DNA of 64,000 bases from Clostridia bacterium (GCA_017410605.1 JAFQQN010000006.1:1-64000); one strand, 5' to 3'; counted from the first letter of the stretch, positions 25,521 to 35,038 are shown. Numbers and translations are program-made. The notes: generated from the sequence alone by a model not told the origin.

Positions 25521-25556
25521 AAACAAGACACTTTGCGGTGTCTTGTTTTTTATTTT
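25521..25556 (+). terminator. Bidirectional terminator
   Basis: A perfect AACAAGACAC / GTGTCTTGTT stem with T-rich tail; it separates the converging GNAT-like and cyclophilin genes. Confidence 0.85.
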
Positions 25557-25560
25557 GCTT

Positions 25561-26220
25561 TTATTTTATAATTTTTATAGATTTAATAACCGGTTGGGCT
25601 TTTTTAGGAATTGTGCCGTTGCCATCAGTGGGCTTAGCTTCGGTGCAAACCTTGTCAACCACCTCTATACCCTCGGTAACATAGCCGAAAACAGCATAGC
25701 TACCGTCTAAAAAGGTGCTGTCCTCGTGAACAATAAAAAACTGAGAACTTGCGCTGTCATAGCTCTGACTTCTTGCCATTGAAAGGGCGCCTCTTGTGTG
25801 GGAAAGGGTGTTGTTAACTCCGTTAGCCAAAAATTCGCCCTTAATGTTTTGGTCGCTTCCCCCATATCCTGTACCCTCGGGGCAACCGCCCTGCATCATA
25901 AAGCCCTCCATAATTCGGTGAAAGGTAAGGCCGTTGTAAAAACCCTCTTCCGAAAGCTTTACAAAATTGCTTACGGTAATTGGGGCGGCGTCGGCATTAA
26001 GCTCTGCTTTAATGGTGCCGTAATCTTCAATTTCAATAACGGCGGTAACATCGCCTGTAACGGTTGTGCTGTCAGCATCATCTGGTACTGAAGAGGCGCT
26101 TTGCAAACCGTTGCTTTGGGCATTTTTGTCTGATGCAGTGGTTTCGGCTGAGCTACAACCCGCAAACAAGAAAAGAACAAGTAAAATGGTTAAAAGTGAT
26201 GAAAACTTTTTAATGCTCAT
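25561..26220 (-). CDS. Lipoprotein peptidyl-prolyl cis-trans isomerase (cyclophilin)
   Basis: A 219-residue lipoprotein with signal peptide and lipobox LFAGC (Cys22), then a Ser/Thr/Asp-rich linker to ~55. The cyclophilin domain shows VSNFVKLSEEGFYNGLTFHRIM, GFMMQGGCPEGTG and GALSMARSQSYDSASSQFFI, including the catalytic Arg-bearing FHRIMxxFMxQGG pattern. It helps fold secreted proteins outside the membrane. Confidence 0.93.
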   Translation of the reverse strand: MSIKKFSSLLTILLVLFLFAGCSSAETTASDKNAQSNGLQSASSVPDDADSTTVTGDVTAVIEIEDYGTIKAELNADAAPITVSNFVKLSEEGFYNGLTFHRIMEGFMMQGGCPEGTGYGGSDQNIKGEFLANGVNNTLSHTRGALSMARSQSYDSASSQFFIVHEDSTFLDGSYAVFGYVTEGIEVVDKVCTEAKPTDGNGTIPKKAQPVIKSIKIIK

Positions 26221-26242
26221 AATAATAACTCCATAACTATAT

Positions 26243-26268
26243 TAAAGGTCTGCTAATGGGCAGACCTT
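26243..26268 (-). terminator. Hairpin between nrdR and the cyclophilin gene
   Basis: AAGGTCTGC / GCAGACCTT stem with a short weak T tail on the reverse strand, so it may attenuate more than stop. Confidence 0.45.
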
Positions 26269-26270
26269 AT

Positions 26271-26726
26271 TTATTTAGAATTTAAAAGCTTACTAAGCTC
26301 ACTCATAAAGGTGCCAATATCTTTAAACTGGCGGTAAACCGAGGCAAACCTTACATAAGCAACCTCGTCAATATCTTTCAATTTGTCCATTGCAAGTTCG
26401 CCAATTTTCTCGCTGGAAATTTCTCTATCTAATGAGTTTTGAATGACCGATTCAATATCATCAATCATATTTTCAAGGTCCTCAAGAGAAACAGGGCGCT
26501 TTTCACAGGCACGAAGCAAACCGTTAAGAAGCTTGTCGCGGTTAAACACCTCGCGAGATTTATCTTTCTTTATAACAACTATAGGAAGACTTTCAATAAT
26601 TTCGTAGGTTGTAAAACGCTTTTGGCACTGAAGACATTCTCTTCTGCGGCGAATACGCTCACCCTCGTCTGTGGGGCGGGAATCTATAACCTTGCTTTCT
26701 TCAAAAGAACAATATGGACATTTCAT
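26271..26726 (-). CDS. nrdR: Transcriptional repressor NrdR
   Basis: A 151-residue regulator of ribonucleotide reductase genes. The zinc ribbon has [16 protein letters not shown] and [12 protein letters not shown] (four Cys). It is followed by the ATP-cone domain ([25 protein letters not shown]) that senses ATP/dATP. Full length. Adjacent to sigG, as often seen in Clostridia. Confidence 0.96.
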   Translation of the reverse strand: MKCPYCSFEESKVIDSRPTDEGERIRRRRECLQCQKRFTTYEIIESLPIVVIKKDKSREVFNRDKLLNGLLRACEKRPVSLEDLENMIDDIESVIQNSLDREISSEKIGELAMDKLKDIDEVAYVRFASVYRQFKDIGTFMSELSKLLNSK

Positions 26727-26946
26727 AAAAAATACCTACTTTCGTAGAAAAAATTTACAATTAGTATATTTATTTTATCATCATTACCCCATTAAGTCAA
26801 GAAAATTATTATATGTCGAAGTGTGATATTTTTTGCGATAATTATTATTTAAAAAATGGAATTTTAAGCCCCCTTTTCTGGCAATACTTTTAGTATAGCC
26901 TAAGAGAGTCGAGCTCGGGCTACAGACTGCTAAAAGGGGTAATAAA

Positions 26947-27711
26947 ATGCAGCATAATAAGGTCATAATTTGCGGAGTAGATACATCAAAGCTTCCTGTT
27001 TTAAGCGAGAGCAAAAAAACCGAGCTTTTAAAAAAGGCCAGAGAGGGTAGCAAATCGGCAAGAGAAGAGCTTATAAACGGAAATTTAAGGTTGGTTTTAA
27101 GTGTTATAAAAAGATTTTCTTCAAGGGGCGAAAATCCCGACGACCTTTTTCAAATTGGTTGTATAGGTTTAATTAAAGCCATTGATAATTTTGATATTAG
27201 CCAAAATGTAAGATTTTCAACCTACGCGGTGCCAATGATAATAGGTGAAATCAGGCGATTTTTGCGTGACAATAATCCCATAAGGGTAAGCCGCTCAATA
27301 AAAGATTTGGCATATAAGGCAATGCAGTCGAAAGAGCGGCTGACTGCGGCGCTTGGCAGAGAACCCACTGTCAGCGAAATTTCTAATGACCTTAAGGTGC
27401 CCAGACCCGATGTGGTTGTTGCCCTTGAAAGTATTGTAGAGCCAATGTCACTTTACGAGCCGGTTTTTTCAGACGGCGGAGATACACTTTATGTTTTAGA
27501 CCAGGTCGGCGATAAAACCGAACAGGCCGGTTGGGTAGATGAAATATCTTTTAAAGAAACTATGCGAAATTTATCTGATAGAGAAAAGCTAATTATGAAG
27601 CTAAGGTTTATTCATGGAAAAACCCAAACAGAAGTATCAAAAGAAATTGGAATATCTCAGGCTCAGGTCAGCCGTTTGGAAAAAGGAGTTATTGGAAAGA
27701 TAAAGCAATAG
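26947..27711 (+). CDS. sigG: Forespore sigma factor SigG
   Basis: A 254-residue sigma-70 family protein with the characteristic N-terminus KVIICGVDTSKLPVLSE, region 2 (NLRLVLSVIKRFSSRGENPDDLFQIG and RFSTYAVPMIIGEIRRFLRD), region 3 and the region 4 HTH (TQTEVSKEIGISQAQVSRLEK). SigG directs late forespore transcription, so the organism very likely forms endospores. The upstream 70 bases hold a TAGCC..GGCTA inverted repeat and AAAGGGG ribosome site. Confidence 0.95.
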   Translation: MQHNKVIICGVDTSKLPVLSESKKTELLKKAREGSKSAREELINGNLRLVLSVIKRFSSRGENPDDLFQIGCIGLIKAIDNFDISQNVRFSTYAVPMIIGEIRRFLRDNNPIRVSRSIKDLAYKAMQSKERLTAALGREPTVSEISNDLKVPRPDVVVALESIVEPMSLYEPVFSDGGDTLYVLDQVGDKTEQAGWVDEISFKETMRNLSDREKLIMKLRFIHGKTQTEVSKEIGISQAQVSRLEKGVIGKIKQ

Positions 27712-27885
27712 AGCTTTTTACGACTTACCTATTTTAGAGATTTTTTAACTGTTGCAACTAATTAAAATTGTTATAAGTTTAAAAACAGTTAATTAATGTA
27801 AAAATTAATCATCCGGCACATTTACTCTAAAGCTTAAATTTGATATTATAATTTTGGAAGAGACGAAAAATTTTCCTACCCAAAG

Positions 27886-27923
27886 AAACGCGGCCCGGCA
27901 TTTGCCGGGTCGCGTTTCTTTAT
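27886..27923. terminator. Bidirectional GC-rich terminator
   Basis: AAACGCG.CCCGGC / GCCGGG.CGCGTTT stem with an ATTT loop and T-rich ends on both strands; serves sigG and the ABC operon. Confidence 0.8.
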
Positions 27924-27948
27924 AGCCAAAGCATTTAATTTTTGTGTT

Positions 27949-28782
27949 TTAACCCTTGACTGCACCAGCAACAACACCCTTAATAATATATTTTTGACAT
28001 AGCAGATAAAATATAATAATAGGGATAATAGAAAGCACAAGCATTGCCATAAGGGCGCCCATATCTCGCGAACCGTAGCCCCCTTGAAGATATTGTACCG
28101 CAATAGGAATGGTTTTATAATCGCTGCCTATTATAAGGTATGGAAGAAGATAGTCATTCCAAATCCACATGGCGTTTAAAATTGCAACCGTAACGGCGGT
28201 AGGCCGCAAAATTGGGAAAATAATATAAAAAAACATTCTTACAGGGCCGCAGCCGTCAACGGTGGCGGCCTCTTCAATTTCTAAAGGTATTGCTCTGGCA
28301 AATCCGGTGAAAATAAAAACCGAAAGCCCTGCACCAAAGCCAAGGTAAATTAGTATTAGCCCTAGAGGATTGTCAAACCTTAAAGTATTGGCTATTTTTG
28401 AAAGGGTGAACATTACCATTTGAAAGGGCACTATCATGCTGAAAACAAAAAGGTAATAAATTAAAGATGAAAGCTTACCCTTTACACGGGCCAAATACCA
28501 GGCGGTCATTGAGGTGCATAAAACAATAAGCCCTACCGCGCCTATAGTTATTACCAGTGAATAGAAAAAAGCCCCGAAGAAGTCGGTTTTTTCAATACCG
28601 TTTATATAATTTTCAAACCCTGAAAAGGTGCCGCTGTTTGGAAAGGTAAAGGGTGAGTCGGCAATGAAAAACTGCCCTTTAAAGGAGTTTATTACAACAA
28701 TTATAACAGGGGCAATAAAAACCAGCGACAGCAAAGCTAAAAAAATTATGGTTAAAATATTCTTAAAGCTCAATTTTTCCAC
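27949..28782 (-). CDS. Sugar ABC transporter permease (MalG type)
   Basis: A 277-residue membrane protein with six spans of the CUT1 family. The EAA loop for the ATPase contact is EIEEAATVDGCGPVRMFFYIIFPILRP (split over residues ~190-215). It overlaps the MalF-type gene by one base. It completes the channel for the sugar delivered by the binding lipoprotein. No ATPase gene is present, as in many CUT1 operons that share an MsmX-like ATPase. Confidence 0.92.
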   Translation of the reverse strand: MEKLSFKNILTIIFLALLSLVFIAPVIIVVINSFKGQFFIADSPFTFPNSGTFSGFENYINGIEKTDFFGAFFYSLVITIGAVGLIVLCTSMTAWYLARVKGKLSSLIYYLFVFSMIVPFQMVMFTLSKIANTLRFDNPLGLILIYLGFGAGLSVFIFTGFARAIPLEIEEAATVDGCGPVRMFFYIIFPILRPTAVTVAILNAMWIWNDYLLPYLIIGSDYKTIPIAVQYLQGGYGSRDMGALMAMLVLSIIPIIIFYLLCQKYIIKGVVAGAVKG

Positions 28783-29627
28783 TAAGCCTCAACCTCCTTA
28801 GAACGGGTAAGATAAACCTGAAGCAATGCCAATACCGCTACAAGCAGAAAAAATACAACACCCTTTGCCTGGCCTACACCCTCATAGCCTATTCTTCCAT
28901 AAAAGGTGTTATAAATGTCTAAGGCAAGCATAGAGGTTTCTCTTCCCGGCGCACCGGCTGTAAGGGCTAGGTTTTGGTCGAACAGCTTAAAAGAGTTGGT
29001 AAGGGTTAAAAAGGTGCAAATAGTGAAAGAGGGCATTGTAAGGGGCAGAGTTATTTTTCTTAAAATTTGAAAGGGGGTTGCCCCGTCAATTTTAGCCGCC
29101 TCAATAAGTTGGGGAGAAATATTGTTTATTCCGGCAATATAAATTATCATCATATAGCCTATCATCTGCCAGTTGGTAAGCACCACAAGCCCCCAAAATC
29201 CATAATTGGCATTAAAGGTAAGGTCCACACCGTAGGGCAGTAAAATTCCGTTAATAATAACCTGCCAAATATAGCCAAGAACAATTCCGCCAATTAGATT
29301 TGGCATAAAAAATACCGCTCTGAAAAGGTTGGTACCCTTTAGCCCCTTAGAAAGGGCAAGGGCCAACAAAAACGCAAACAGATTAACGGTTATAATTGAA
29401 ACCACAGCAAATTTCACAGTAAACCAAAGGGCATTTAAAAAGGTACTGTCGCCGGTAAAGGCATCAATATAATTTTGAAAACCAACAAACTGCGCATTAG
29501 AAACGGTGGTGAATTCGGTAAAAGAAAGATATACCCCTAAAACAAAGGGTACTATAAAAAATACCGTAAAGGCAATTAATGTGGGAAGTAAAAAAATGAA
29601 AAAGTGTTTTTTAAGAGAGCTGTGCAT
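28782..29627 (-). CDS. Sugar ABC transporter permease (MalF type)
   Basis: A 281-residue CUT1 permease: start FLLPTLIAFTVFFIVPFVLGVYLSF, and an EAA loop LIEAAKIDGATPFQILRKITLP. It pairs with the MalG-type permease encoded directly after it. Gap to the binding protein gene is 20 bases. Confidence 0.92.
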   Translation of the reverse strand: MHSSLKKHFFIFLLPTLIAFTVFFIVPFVLGVYLSFTEFTTVSNAQFVGFQNYIDAFTGDSTFLNALWFTVKFAVVSIITVNLFAFLLALALSKGLKGTNLFRAVFFMPNLIGGIVLGYIWQVIINGILLPYGVDLTFNANYGFWGLVVLTNWQMIGYMMIIYIAGINNISPQLIEAAKIDGATPFQILRKITLPLTMPSFTICTFLTLTNSFKLFDQNLALTAGAPGRETSMLALDIYNTFYGRIGYEGVGQAKGVVFFLLVAVLALLQVYLTRSKEVEA

Positions 29628-29647
29628 TGTAAACCCCTCTCAAAGGA

Positions 29648-30991
29648 TTATTTACTTTCTTTTTCCCAGGCAGAAATAACATTATTTTTAAGTGTTTCAA
29701 AATCGTGTTTGCCCTGAGCGTAGGAAAGCAGTGCAGAACCGAAGCTTTCTTTAAAGTTTTGGCTTGGAAATACAGTAAAGTTCCAGGGAATTGTGGTAAC
29801 GTTGTCTTTTTTCATCCAACGAATAACCTCTTTGGCAAGGGGGTCACCGGGAACCTCGTCTTCCTCAAAGGTGTCAAATGGAGCTATAAAATCAAGCTTT
29901 TCGGTAACAAACTTTTTTCCGTCGCTGCTGGAAAAAAGCCAGTAAAGAAAATCTTCAGAAAGCTTTTGCTTGGTTTCGTCTACGTTCTTGTTTATGCAAA
30001 GAAAGTTTTCGGTGCCAATGCAAAGGCCTTGTGTGGCATCGGAAGAGGTGCCGGTGTAAATTGGTAAAAACTTAATGTTTTCTTGCTTAACGGTATTGCC
30101 CGAAACCTTGTTTATCTGGCTCCAAGCCCAGTTACCGTTTTGAATCATAGCACATTTCCCAAGGGCAAATTCGGCCATAGAATCGGCTACAGATTTGCTT
30201 CCAAGAAGCTTTTTGTCAGTTGTAGAATTATTAATATAAAGGTCGAAAACATTTTTAAAGTTTTCGGCATATTTCAGGTCAATCTTTTTGGTGTCGTCGC
30301 CGGCAAGGTCAATGTTCTTATCGGTAAATTCATAGTAGAGGGGAATGTTGGCAAGGTGGGTGTGCCAACGCCAGTCTTCGCCTGTTTGAAGCGAAGTGGC
30401 GCCAAATACACCCTCAATCCCAAGCTCACCTTTAAGGCGGGTCATATCTTCTACCACTGCCTTAAGGGTGTCAAAGCTATTTATCTCTTCAGTAGAGTTA
30501 ATTGAAACCTTTTTGCCGTCAAGGGAAAAGTATTTGTCCATTATTTGTGAATTATAAATAATTCCATAACCCTCTACAACATAGGGAATACCGTAAACAC
30601 CGCCATTAGATGTAACGGCCAGACTTTTGTCACTTAAAATTTTGTAAAGCTCACTGTCTTTAAGGTCTTTACAATAGTCTTTCCAATTTACAAAGCCCTT
30701 AGGCCCGTTTATCTGAAATATGGTGGGCGCTTCTGTCTTGGCCATTTCAGATTTTAAGGTTTGCTCATAGGTGCCCGAAGCAGCAGTAACAATTTTTAGC
30801 TCAACACCCTTTTGGTCTTTATATACCTTTGCAATTTCCTCCCAGGCCTCGGCAATTTCGGGTTTAAAATTAAGGTAATAAATTGTTTGAGTGTCGTTGT
30901 TCATATCATCGGTTTTGCCCATACAGCCGGTAGTAAAAATCGCAAGTAAAGCAATTAAAGCCGCAAGTATGGGGGATAAAAATTTTTTCAT
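29648..30991 (-). CDS. Sugar ABC transporter substrate-binding lipoprotein
   Basis: A 447-residue extracellular binding protein. The signal peptide ends with lipobox FTTGC (Cys23). The mature domain is of the SBP_bac_1/8 type: NFKPEIAEAWEEIAKVYKDQKGVELKIVTA start, GIPYVVEGYGIIYNSQ, and KCAMIQNGNWAW. It captures an oligosaccharide and is first in the transport operon. The ATG follows TTGGAGGAA. Confidence 0.93.
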   Translation of the reverse strand: MKKFLSPILAALIALLAIFTTGCMGKTDDMNNDTQTIYYLNFKPEIAEAWEEIAKVYKDQKGVELKIVTAASGTYEQTLKSEMAKTEAPTIFQINGPKGFVNWKDYCKDLKDSELYKILSDKSLAVTSNGGVYGIPYVVEGYGIIYNSQIMDKYFSLDGKKVSINSTEEINSFDTLKAVVEDMTRLKGELGIEGVFGATSLQTGEDWRWHTHLANIPLYYEFTDKNIDLAGDDTKKIDLKYAENFKNVFDLYINNSTTDKKLLGSKSVADSMAEFALGKCAMIQNGNWAWSQINKVSGNTVKQENIKFLPIYTGTSSDATQGLCIGTENFLCINKNVDETKQKLSEDFLYWLFSSSDGKKFVTEKLDFIAPFDTFEEDEVPGDPLAKEVIRWMKKDNVTTIPWNFTVFPSQNFKESFGSALLSYAQGKHDFETLKNNVISAWEKESK

Positions 30992-31063
30992 AAAATTCCT
31001 CCAAAAATTATTTATGAATATTTTTCCCCCGAAAAATAATTTTAATACAAATAATTTTAAAAA

Positions 31064-31316
31064 ACGCGTGGCGTTTTATCCAATTCCGTATAAGACTTCG
31101 ATTATAACCTAGCTTTCCCCCGAAGCCGAAGGGCTAGCACACGTTATGATTTTTAACGCGTGGCGTTTTATCCAATTCCGTATAAGACTTTAATTATAAC
31201 CTAGCTTTCCCCCGAAGCCGAAGGGTTAGCACACGCTATGATTTTTAACGCGTGGCGTTTTATCCAATTCCGTATAAGACTTTAATTATAACCTACTTTC
31301 CCCCGAAGCCGAAGGG
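31064..31316. repeat. Three tandem copies of a 92-bp repeat
   Basis: Units begin at 31064, 31156 and 31248 with ACGCGTGGCGTTTTATCC. Each includes a hairpin formed by CTAGC ... CCC / GGG ... GCTAG around a CGAAGCCGAA loop. Copies are almost identical; the third lacks one G and ends in the hairpin. This is part of a 632-bp gap without genes between the ABC operon and the flippase. Confidence 0.92.
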
Positions 31317-31323
31317 CTTGGTA

Positions 31324-31447
31324 TGTGATCACGCTTTAGCGTGTAAGGCATCACAGCAAGTTGTATTTGCTCGGCTTGATTACATGCCACCTACGGTGGA
31401 TTACATACAACACTGCGTGTTGTTTACATTCACGTCTTTGCTGTGAT
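31324..31447. repeat. Branched multi-hairpin structure
   Basis: A perfect 10-bp outer stem ATCACAGCAA (31350-31359) / TTGCTGTGAT (31438-31447) encloses a CCACC/GGTGG hairpin (31387-31399) and an ACAACAC/GTGTTGT hairpin (31407-31423). Linkers repeat the word TTACAT. A CACGC/GCGTG hairpin (31330-31343) lies just outside. The layout is cloverleaf-like. No gene is supported in it. Confidence 0.8.
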
Positions 31448-31623
31448 TTTATATGATTCCGGTGGCGGTGAGTACCTTGTGCTATTTTACGTAAAATTAT
31501 ATATTCATATAAAAAGAGTTAATAAAAAGTAATAGCAGTTAAAGGGCCTTAAAATTAAACATTATTCTCATATAAAACTCTAAAATCTCATAAATATTAA
31601 TATGGTTTTTTAGGGGGATAAAA

Positions 31624-33153
31624 ATGAAAAAGGTTTTGTTTTTTAAAAATGCAATTATAATGGCAATTACCTCTATAGCCCTTCGCACAGTGGGAATTTT
31701 CTTTCGTGTGTGGCTTTCTTCGGCAATAGGGGCCGAGGGAATTGGGCTTTATCAGGTTATTTTTTCGGTTTATGTTTTGGCTTCTACCTTTGCAACAAGC
31801 GGAATATGTACCGCCGTTACAAGAATTACGGCAAGTAAACTTGCGGTAGGTGATAATCAAGGGGCTTTACGCTGTGTTAAAATTTCGGTTTTGCTGTCAT
31901 CGGCAATCGCTCTTTTTAGTATGTCGGTTATAATTTTGTTCGCAAGGCCTATTTCTCTTTATATAATTAAAGATATAAGGGCAGAAAACAGCATTAAAAT
32001 TTTAAGCCTTAGTTTGCCCTTTATGGGGGTGTGCTCTTGCCTTAGGGGCTATTTTTTGGCGAGAAGAAGTACGCTGCCGCCCTCTTTTTGTCAAATAGCC
32101 GAACAGGTGGTTAGAATACCAATAATAATGTTTCTTGTGGTAAAAACCGCACCATACGGTCTATCAGCCTCAGCCGCCTCGGTAATTATAGGCGATGTTG
32201 CATCTGAGGTGGTGGGGGCCACCCTGCTTTGGCTTTGCTATATTGGTGATAAAAAGCGCCTGGCTAAGGGGGAGAAAACAAAGGGGGGAATATTAAAAGA
32301 GCTGCTTAGAATTGCCACCCCCATTTCAGCAGGAAGATATTTGCACACAGGGCTTCGCACAGGGGAGAATTTACTAACCCCCATTTGCCTTTCAAAATAT
32401 TGTTCTGATACGTCTGTAGGGCTTGGCCAGTTTGGAATGATTAAGGGAATGGCCTTGCCCCTGCTTTTGTTCCCTGCCTCTTTGCTTTCTTCGGTGTCTA
32501 CCCTGTTGGTACCAGAAATGACCGAGGCCATGGAAAAAAACAATAAAGCCTTAATCAGGTCGGCAATTGATAAAATTTTTTATACAACGTCGGTATTTTC
32601 TTTTTTAATTGGCGGAGTTTTCTTTGTCGCTTCGGGGCAGATAGGCCAGGTTTTTTATAAAAGCCGCGAGGTGGGTTACCTTATAAGAGCCCTTTCTCCC
32701 CTTGTACCCTTTATGTATATAGACCTTATTGCCGATGGAATTTTAAAGGGCTTAGACCAACAAAAGGTGCTGCTTAGAAATAATGTTATAGATTCTTTGG
32801 TAAGAATAATTTTGGTTGTTTTGTTGGTTCCCCGATTTGGTATGACAGGCTTTTTGGGTGTAATGCTTTTCAGCAACCTGTTTACAGCCACCCTTTCGGT
32901 TGTGCGAATTTTAAAAGTAACCGAAATGAAATTGGGTCTATATAAAACAATGTTCGCGCCCTTTTTGTCAATTTTCGTGGCCTCGGCAATAGCCCAAAAG
33001 CTTCTTCGGCCTTTTAGTCACAACCTTTATTTATATATTTCTGTCTCGACTGCCGGAATATCCATTTTATATTTTATCTTAATGGTAATAATGGATGGTA
33101 AAGAGCTGAAAAAACTCTTCCCCCAGAAGTTAATAAAATCCAGAAAGGTTTAA
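31624..33153 (+). CDS. SpoVB-like polysaccharide/lipid flippase
   Basis: A 509-residue MOP-superfamily protein with ~14 spans. It matches the SpoVB branch: FFKNAIIMAITSIALRTVGIFFRVWLSS-type start (residues 6-33) and GAEGIGLYQVIFSVYVLASTFATSGI. SpoVB-like proteins move lipid-linked precursors during spore cortex synthesis. This fits with SigG and PdaA in the window. Related MurJ-type flippases are an alternative. Confidence 0.85.
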   Translation: MKKVLFFKNAIIMAITSIALRTVGIFFRVWLSSAIGAEGIGLYQVIFSVYVLASTFATSGICTAVTRITASKLAVGDNQGALRCVKISVLLSSAIALFSMSVIILFARPISLYIIKDIRAENSIKILSLSLPFMGVCSCLRGYFLARRSTLPPSFCQIAEQVVRIPIIMFLVVKTAPYGLSASAASVIIGDVASEVVGATLLWLCYIGDKKRLAKGEKTKGGILKELLRIATPISAGRYLHTGLRTGENLLTPICLSKYCSDTSVGLGQFGMIKGMALPLLLFPASLLSSVSTLLVPEMTEAMEKNNKALIRSAIDKIFYTTSVFSFLIGGVFFVASGQIGQVFYKSREVGYLIRALSPLVPFMYIDLIADGILKGLDQQKVLLRNNVIDSLVRIILVVLLVPRFGMTGFLGVMLFSNLFTATLSVVRILKVTEMKLGLYKTMFAPFLSIFVASAIAQKLLRPFSHNLYLYISVSTAGISILYFILMVIMDGKELKKLFPQKLIKSRKV

Positions 33154-33189
33154 ATTTTCGCTGTAGGTCTTTAAAAAGTTAAACTTTAT

Positions 33190-33219
33190 TTTACCGCCCA
33201 TGTAATATAAAATTATAAT
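33190..33219 (+). promoter_or_regulatory. Candidate promoter of ung
   Basis: TTTACC, 18-bp spacer, TATAAT. A TTAAACTTTA / TAAAGTTTAA inverted pair (33179-33188, 33221-33230) surrounds it and could be an operator. Confidence 0.45.
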
Positions 33220-33253
33220 GTAAAGTTTAAAAAGAAAAGAAGGCATTAAATTA

Positions 33254-33925
33254 ATGGTAAACATAGGCAACGATTGGGACGGTATTTTGGCCGACGAATG
33301 GAAAAAGCCCTACTACCTACTTTTAAGGCAGTTTTTAAAGGAAGAATATTCTTCTAAAGAAATATATCCTCCAATGGGGGATATATTTAACGCTTTAAAA
33401 TATACCTCCTTCCAGGGGGTAAAGGCGGTTATTATAGGGCAAGACCCTTACCACGGCCCGGGTCAGGCTCACGGCCTTTGCTTTTCGGTGAAAAAGGGTG
33501 TAGAGCCACCACCCTCTTTGCAGAACATTTATAAAGAAATGGCGGCAGATGTGGGCATTGTTCCACCAAGCCACGGCGAGCTTACCCACTTGGCAAAGCA
33601 AGGGGTATTGCTTCTTAACACAGTTTTAACGGTACGCCGCTCAGCGGCAGCAAGTCACCGCGGCCAAGGGTGGGAAAACTTTACCGACAGGGTTATAAAA
33701 GAGCTTAATAACAAAAAAGACCCCATTGTTTTTCTTCTCTGGGGGCGCCCGGCTGCCGAAAAGGCAAAAATAATTACTAACCCAATACACCTAAAGCTGG
33801 AGGCACCCCACCCAAGTCCGCTTTCGGCTTATCGCGGCTTTTTCGGATGCAAGCATTTTTCTTTAGCAAATGAATATCTTGTTAAAAATGGAATAGAGCC
33901 CATTGAATGGCAGATACCTGATTAA
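33254..33925 (+). CDS. ung: Uracil-DNA glycosylase, family 1
   Basis: A 223-residue enzyme that removes uracil from DNA. It has the catalytic motif GQDPYHGPGQAHGLCFSV with the water-activating Asp, the FLLWGRPA strand and the HPSPLSAYRGFFG loop with the catalytic His. Length is the family norm. It is a single-gene unit with its own terminator. Confidence 0.97.
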   Translation: MVNIGNDWDGILADEWKKPYYLLLRQFLKEEYSSKEIYPPMGDIFNALKYTSFQGVKAVIIGQDPYHGPGQAHGLCFSVKKGVEPPPSLQNIYKEMAADVGIVPPSHGELTHLAKQGVLLLNTVLTVRRSAAASHRGQGWENFTDRVIKELNNKKDPIVFLLWGRPAAEKAKIITNPIHLKLEAPHPSPLSAYRGFFGCKHFSLANEYLVKNGIEPIEWQIPD

Positions 33926-33943
33926 AACACACTTAAAACAAAA

Positions 33944-33982
33944 AACAGCATCCCTCGAAAACGAAAGGGATGCTGTTTTTAT
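33944..33982 (+). terminator. Terminator of ung
   Basis: ACAGCATCCCTcg / cgAAAGGGATGCTGT stem and TTTTTATT tail. Confidence 0.85.
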
Positions 33983-34005
33983 TATGGCTTTTAGCCCTTG
34001 TGCAA

Positions 34006-34074
34006 ACCACCTGTTTGACGGGTGGTTATTTACGGCCTAAGTCGCCTGCAATTTAATTACAGGGCGACTTAGTT
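34006..34074 (-). terminator. Two hairpins downstream of the EamA gene
   Basis: AACCACC/GGTGGTT (34006-34028) and CTAAGTCGCC/GGGCGACTTAG (34037-34074). Placement suits termination of the reverse-strand transporter gene, but T-runs are poor. Confidence 0.4.
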
Positions 34075-34092
34075 AATATATAATATGTATTA

Positions 34093-34977
34093 TCAAATTT
34101 TTAAAATTTCTATTTCCGGCAAGGCTATAAGTAAAATTATTCCGAAAAAGGATATTATAACTGCTAAAATTTCTTTTGGAGAAGGCTTTTTAGCAGATAA
34201 TAAGCTGATAACGGTAGATACTATCATGGTTCCACCGGTTACAAAGGGGTATTGTGCCGAGGCAGGAAGATTTAACAGCGCAACCAAAAGCAGCCAGTTT
34301 GCAATATTGCCTAAGATTCCGCTTCCGGCCATAGCAATAATACATTTAAAGTTTATGGGTTTCTTTTCGCCCTTAACAAAAACAAGGAGAACCGCAACAA
34401 TAACAATTAATATTACAGCCTTTAGAATAGAGTATCCGGCAGAAGATATTTTATTAAAAGGCAGTGCCTGATATACTTTTGAAAGAACACCAGCCATACC
34501 GTTGAAAAAGAAAATACCCAAATAATATATGTAGCCATTTTTATTATCACCCTTTTCCACAGTAATAAAAAGAGCGATGGTTATAATAATAAAGCAAAGA
34601 ACCTTGTTTACTGTAATAGGCTCTCCATGGAATAAAATTCCGCTTAAAAAGGGCAAAGCCATTCCGCCAAGCATAGAAAAAAGAGAATATAATGAAAGGT
34701 TAATTTTACCTAACGCCTTAAGACTGCAAAAAGAAAAGGCAAGACCGTTAAGCCCTGAAATAATAGCCATTATAAGGGCAAAAACAGAGAATTCAAAAAC
34801 AAAGCCTTTAATAATAAGCAGCGATATTAGACCGAAAATACCTCCCCCAAGGCTCATAACCAAGGTGGCCTTAAAACCACTACCGTAGTTACTTCTAAAA
34901 ATATCTTTAAAGAAGAACATAAACCCAAACATAACAGTTGAGAGGGTTAACAGACCATAGCTAAATAAGTTTTCCAA
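34093..34977 (-). CDS. EamA/DMT-family transporter
   Basis: A 294-residue membrane protein with ten spans in two five-span halves, as in the drug/metabolite transporter superfamily (LNGLAFSFCSLKALGKINLSLYSLF, then GSGILGNIANWLLLVALLNLPASAQYPF). The substrate is unknown. It stands alone. Confidence 0.82.
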   Translation of the reverse strand: MENLFSYGLLTLSTVMFGFMFFFKDIFRSNYGSGFKATLVMSLGGGIFGLISLLIIKGFVFEFSVFALIMAIISGLNGLAFSFCSLKALGKINLSLYSLFSMLGGMALPFLSGILFHGEPITVNKVLCFIIITIALFITVEKGDNKNGYIYYLGIFFFNGMAGVLSKVYQALPFNKISSAGYSILKAVILIVIVAVLLVFVKGEKKPINFKCIIAMAGSGILGNIANWLLLVALLNLPASAQYPFVTGGTMIVSTVISLLSAKKPSPKEILAVIISFFGIILLIALPEIEILKI

Positions 34978-35038
34978 AATAATTCCTACTTTCTTAACAT
35001 ATTACGGTTATCCGTTTTTGCAATATAACAAGAGCTAT

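Noticed and set aside
31020-31460. CRISPR array
   Set aside because: The 92-bp units are contiguous and nearly identical with no variable spacers, and there are no cas genes nearby.
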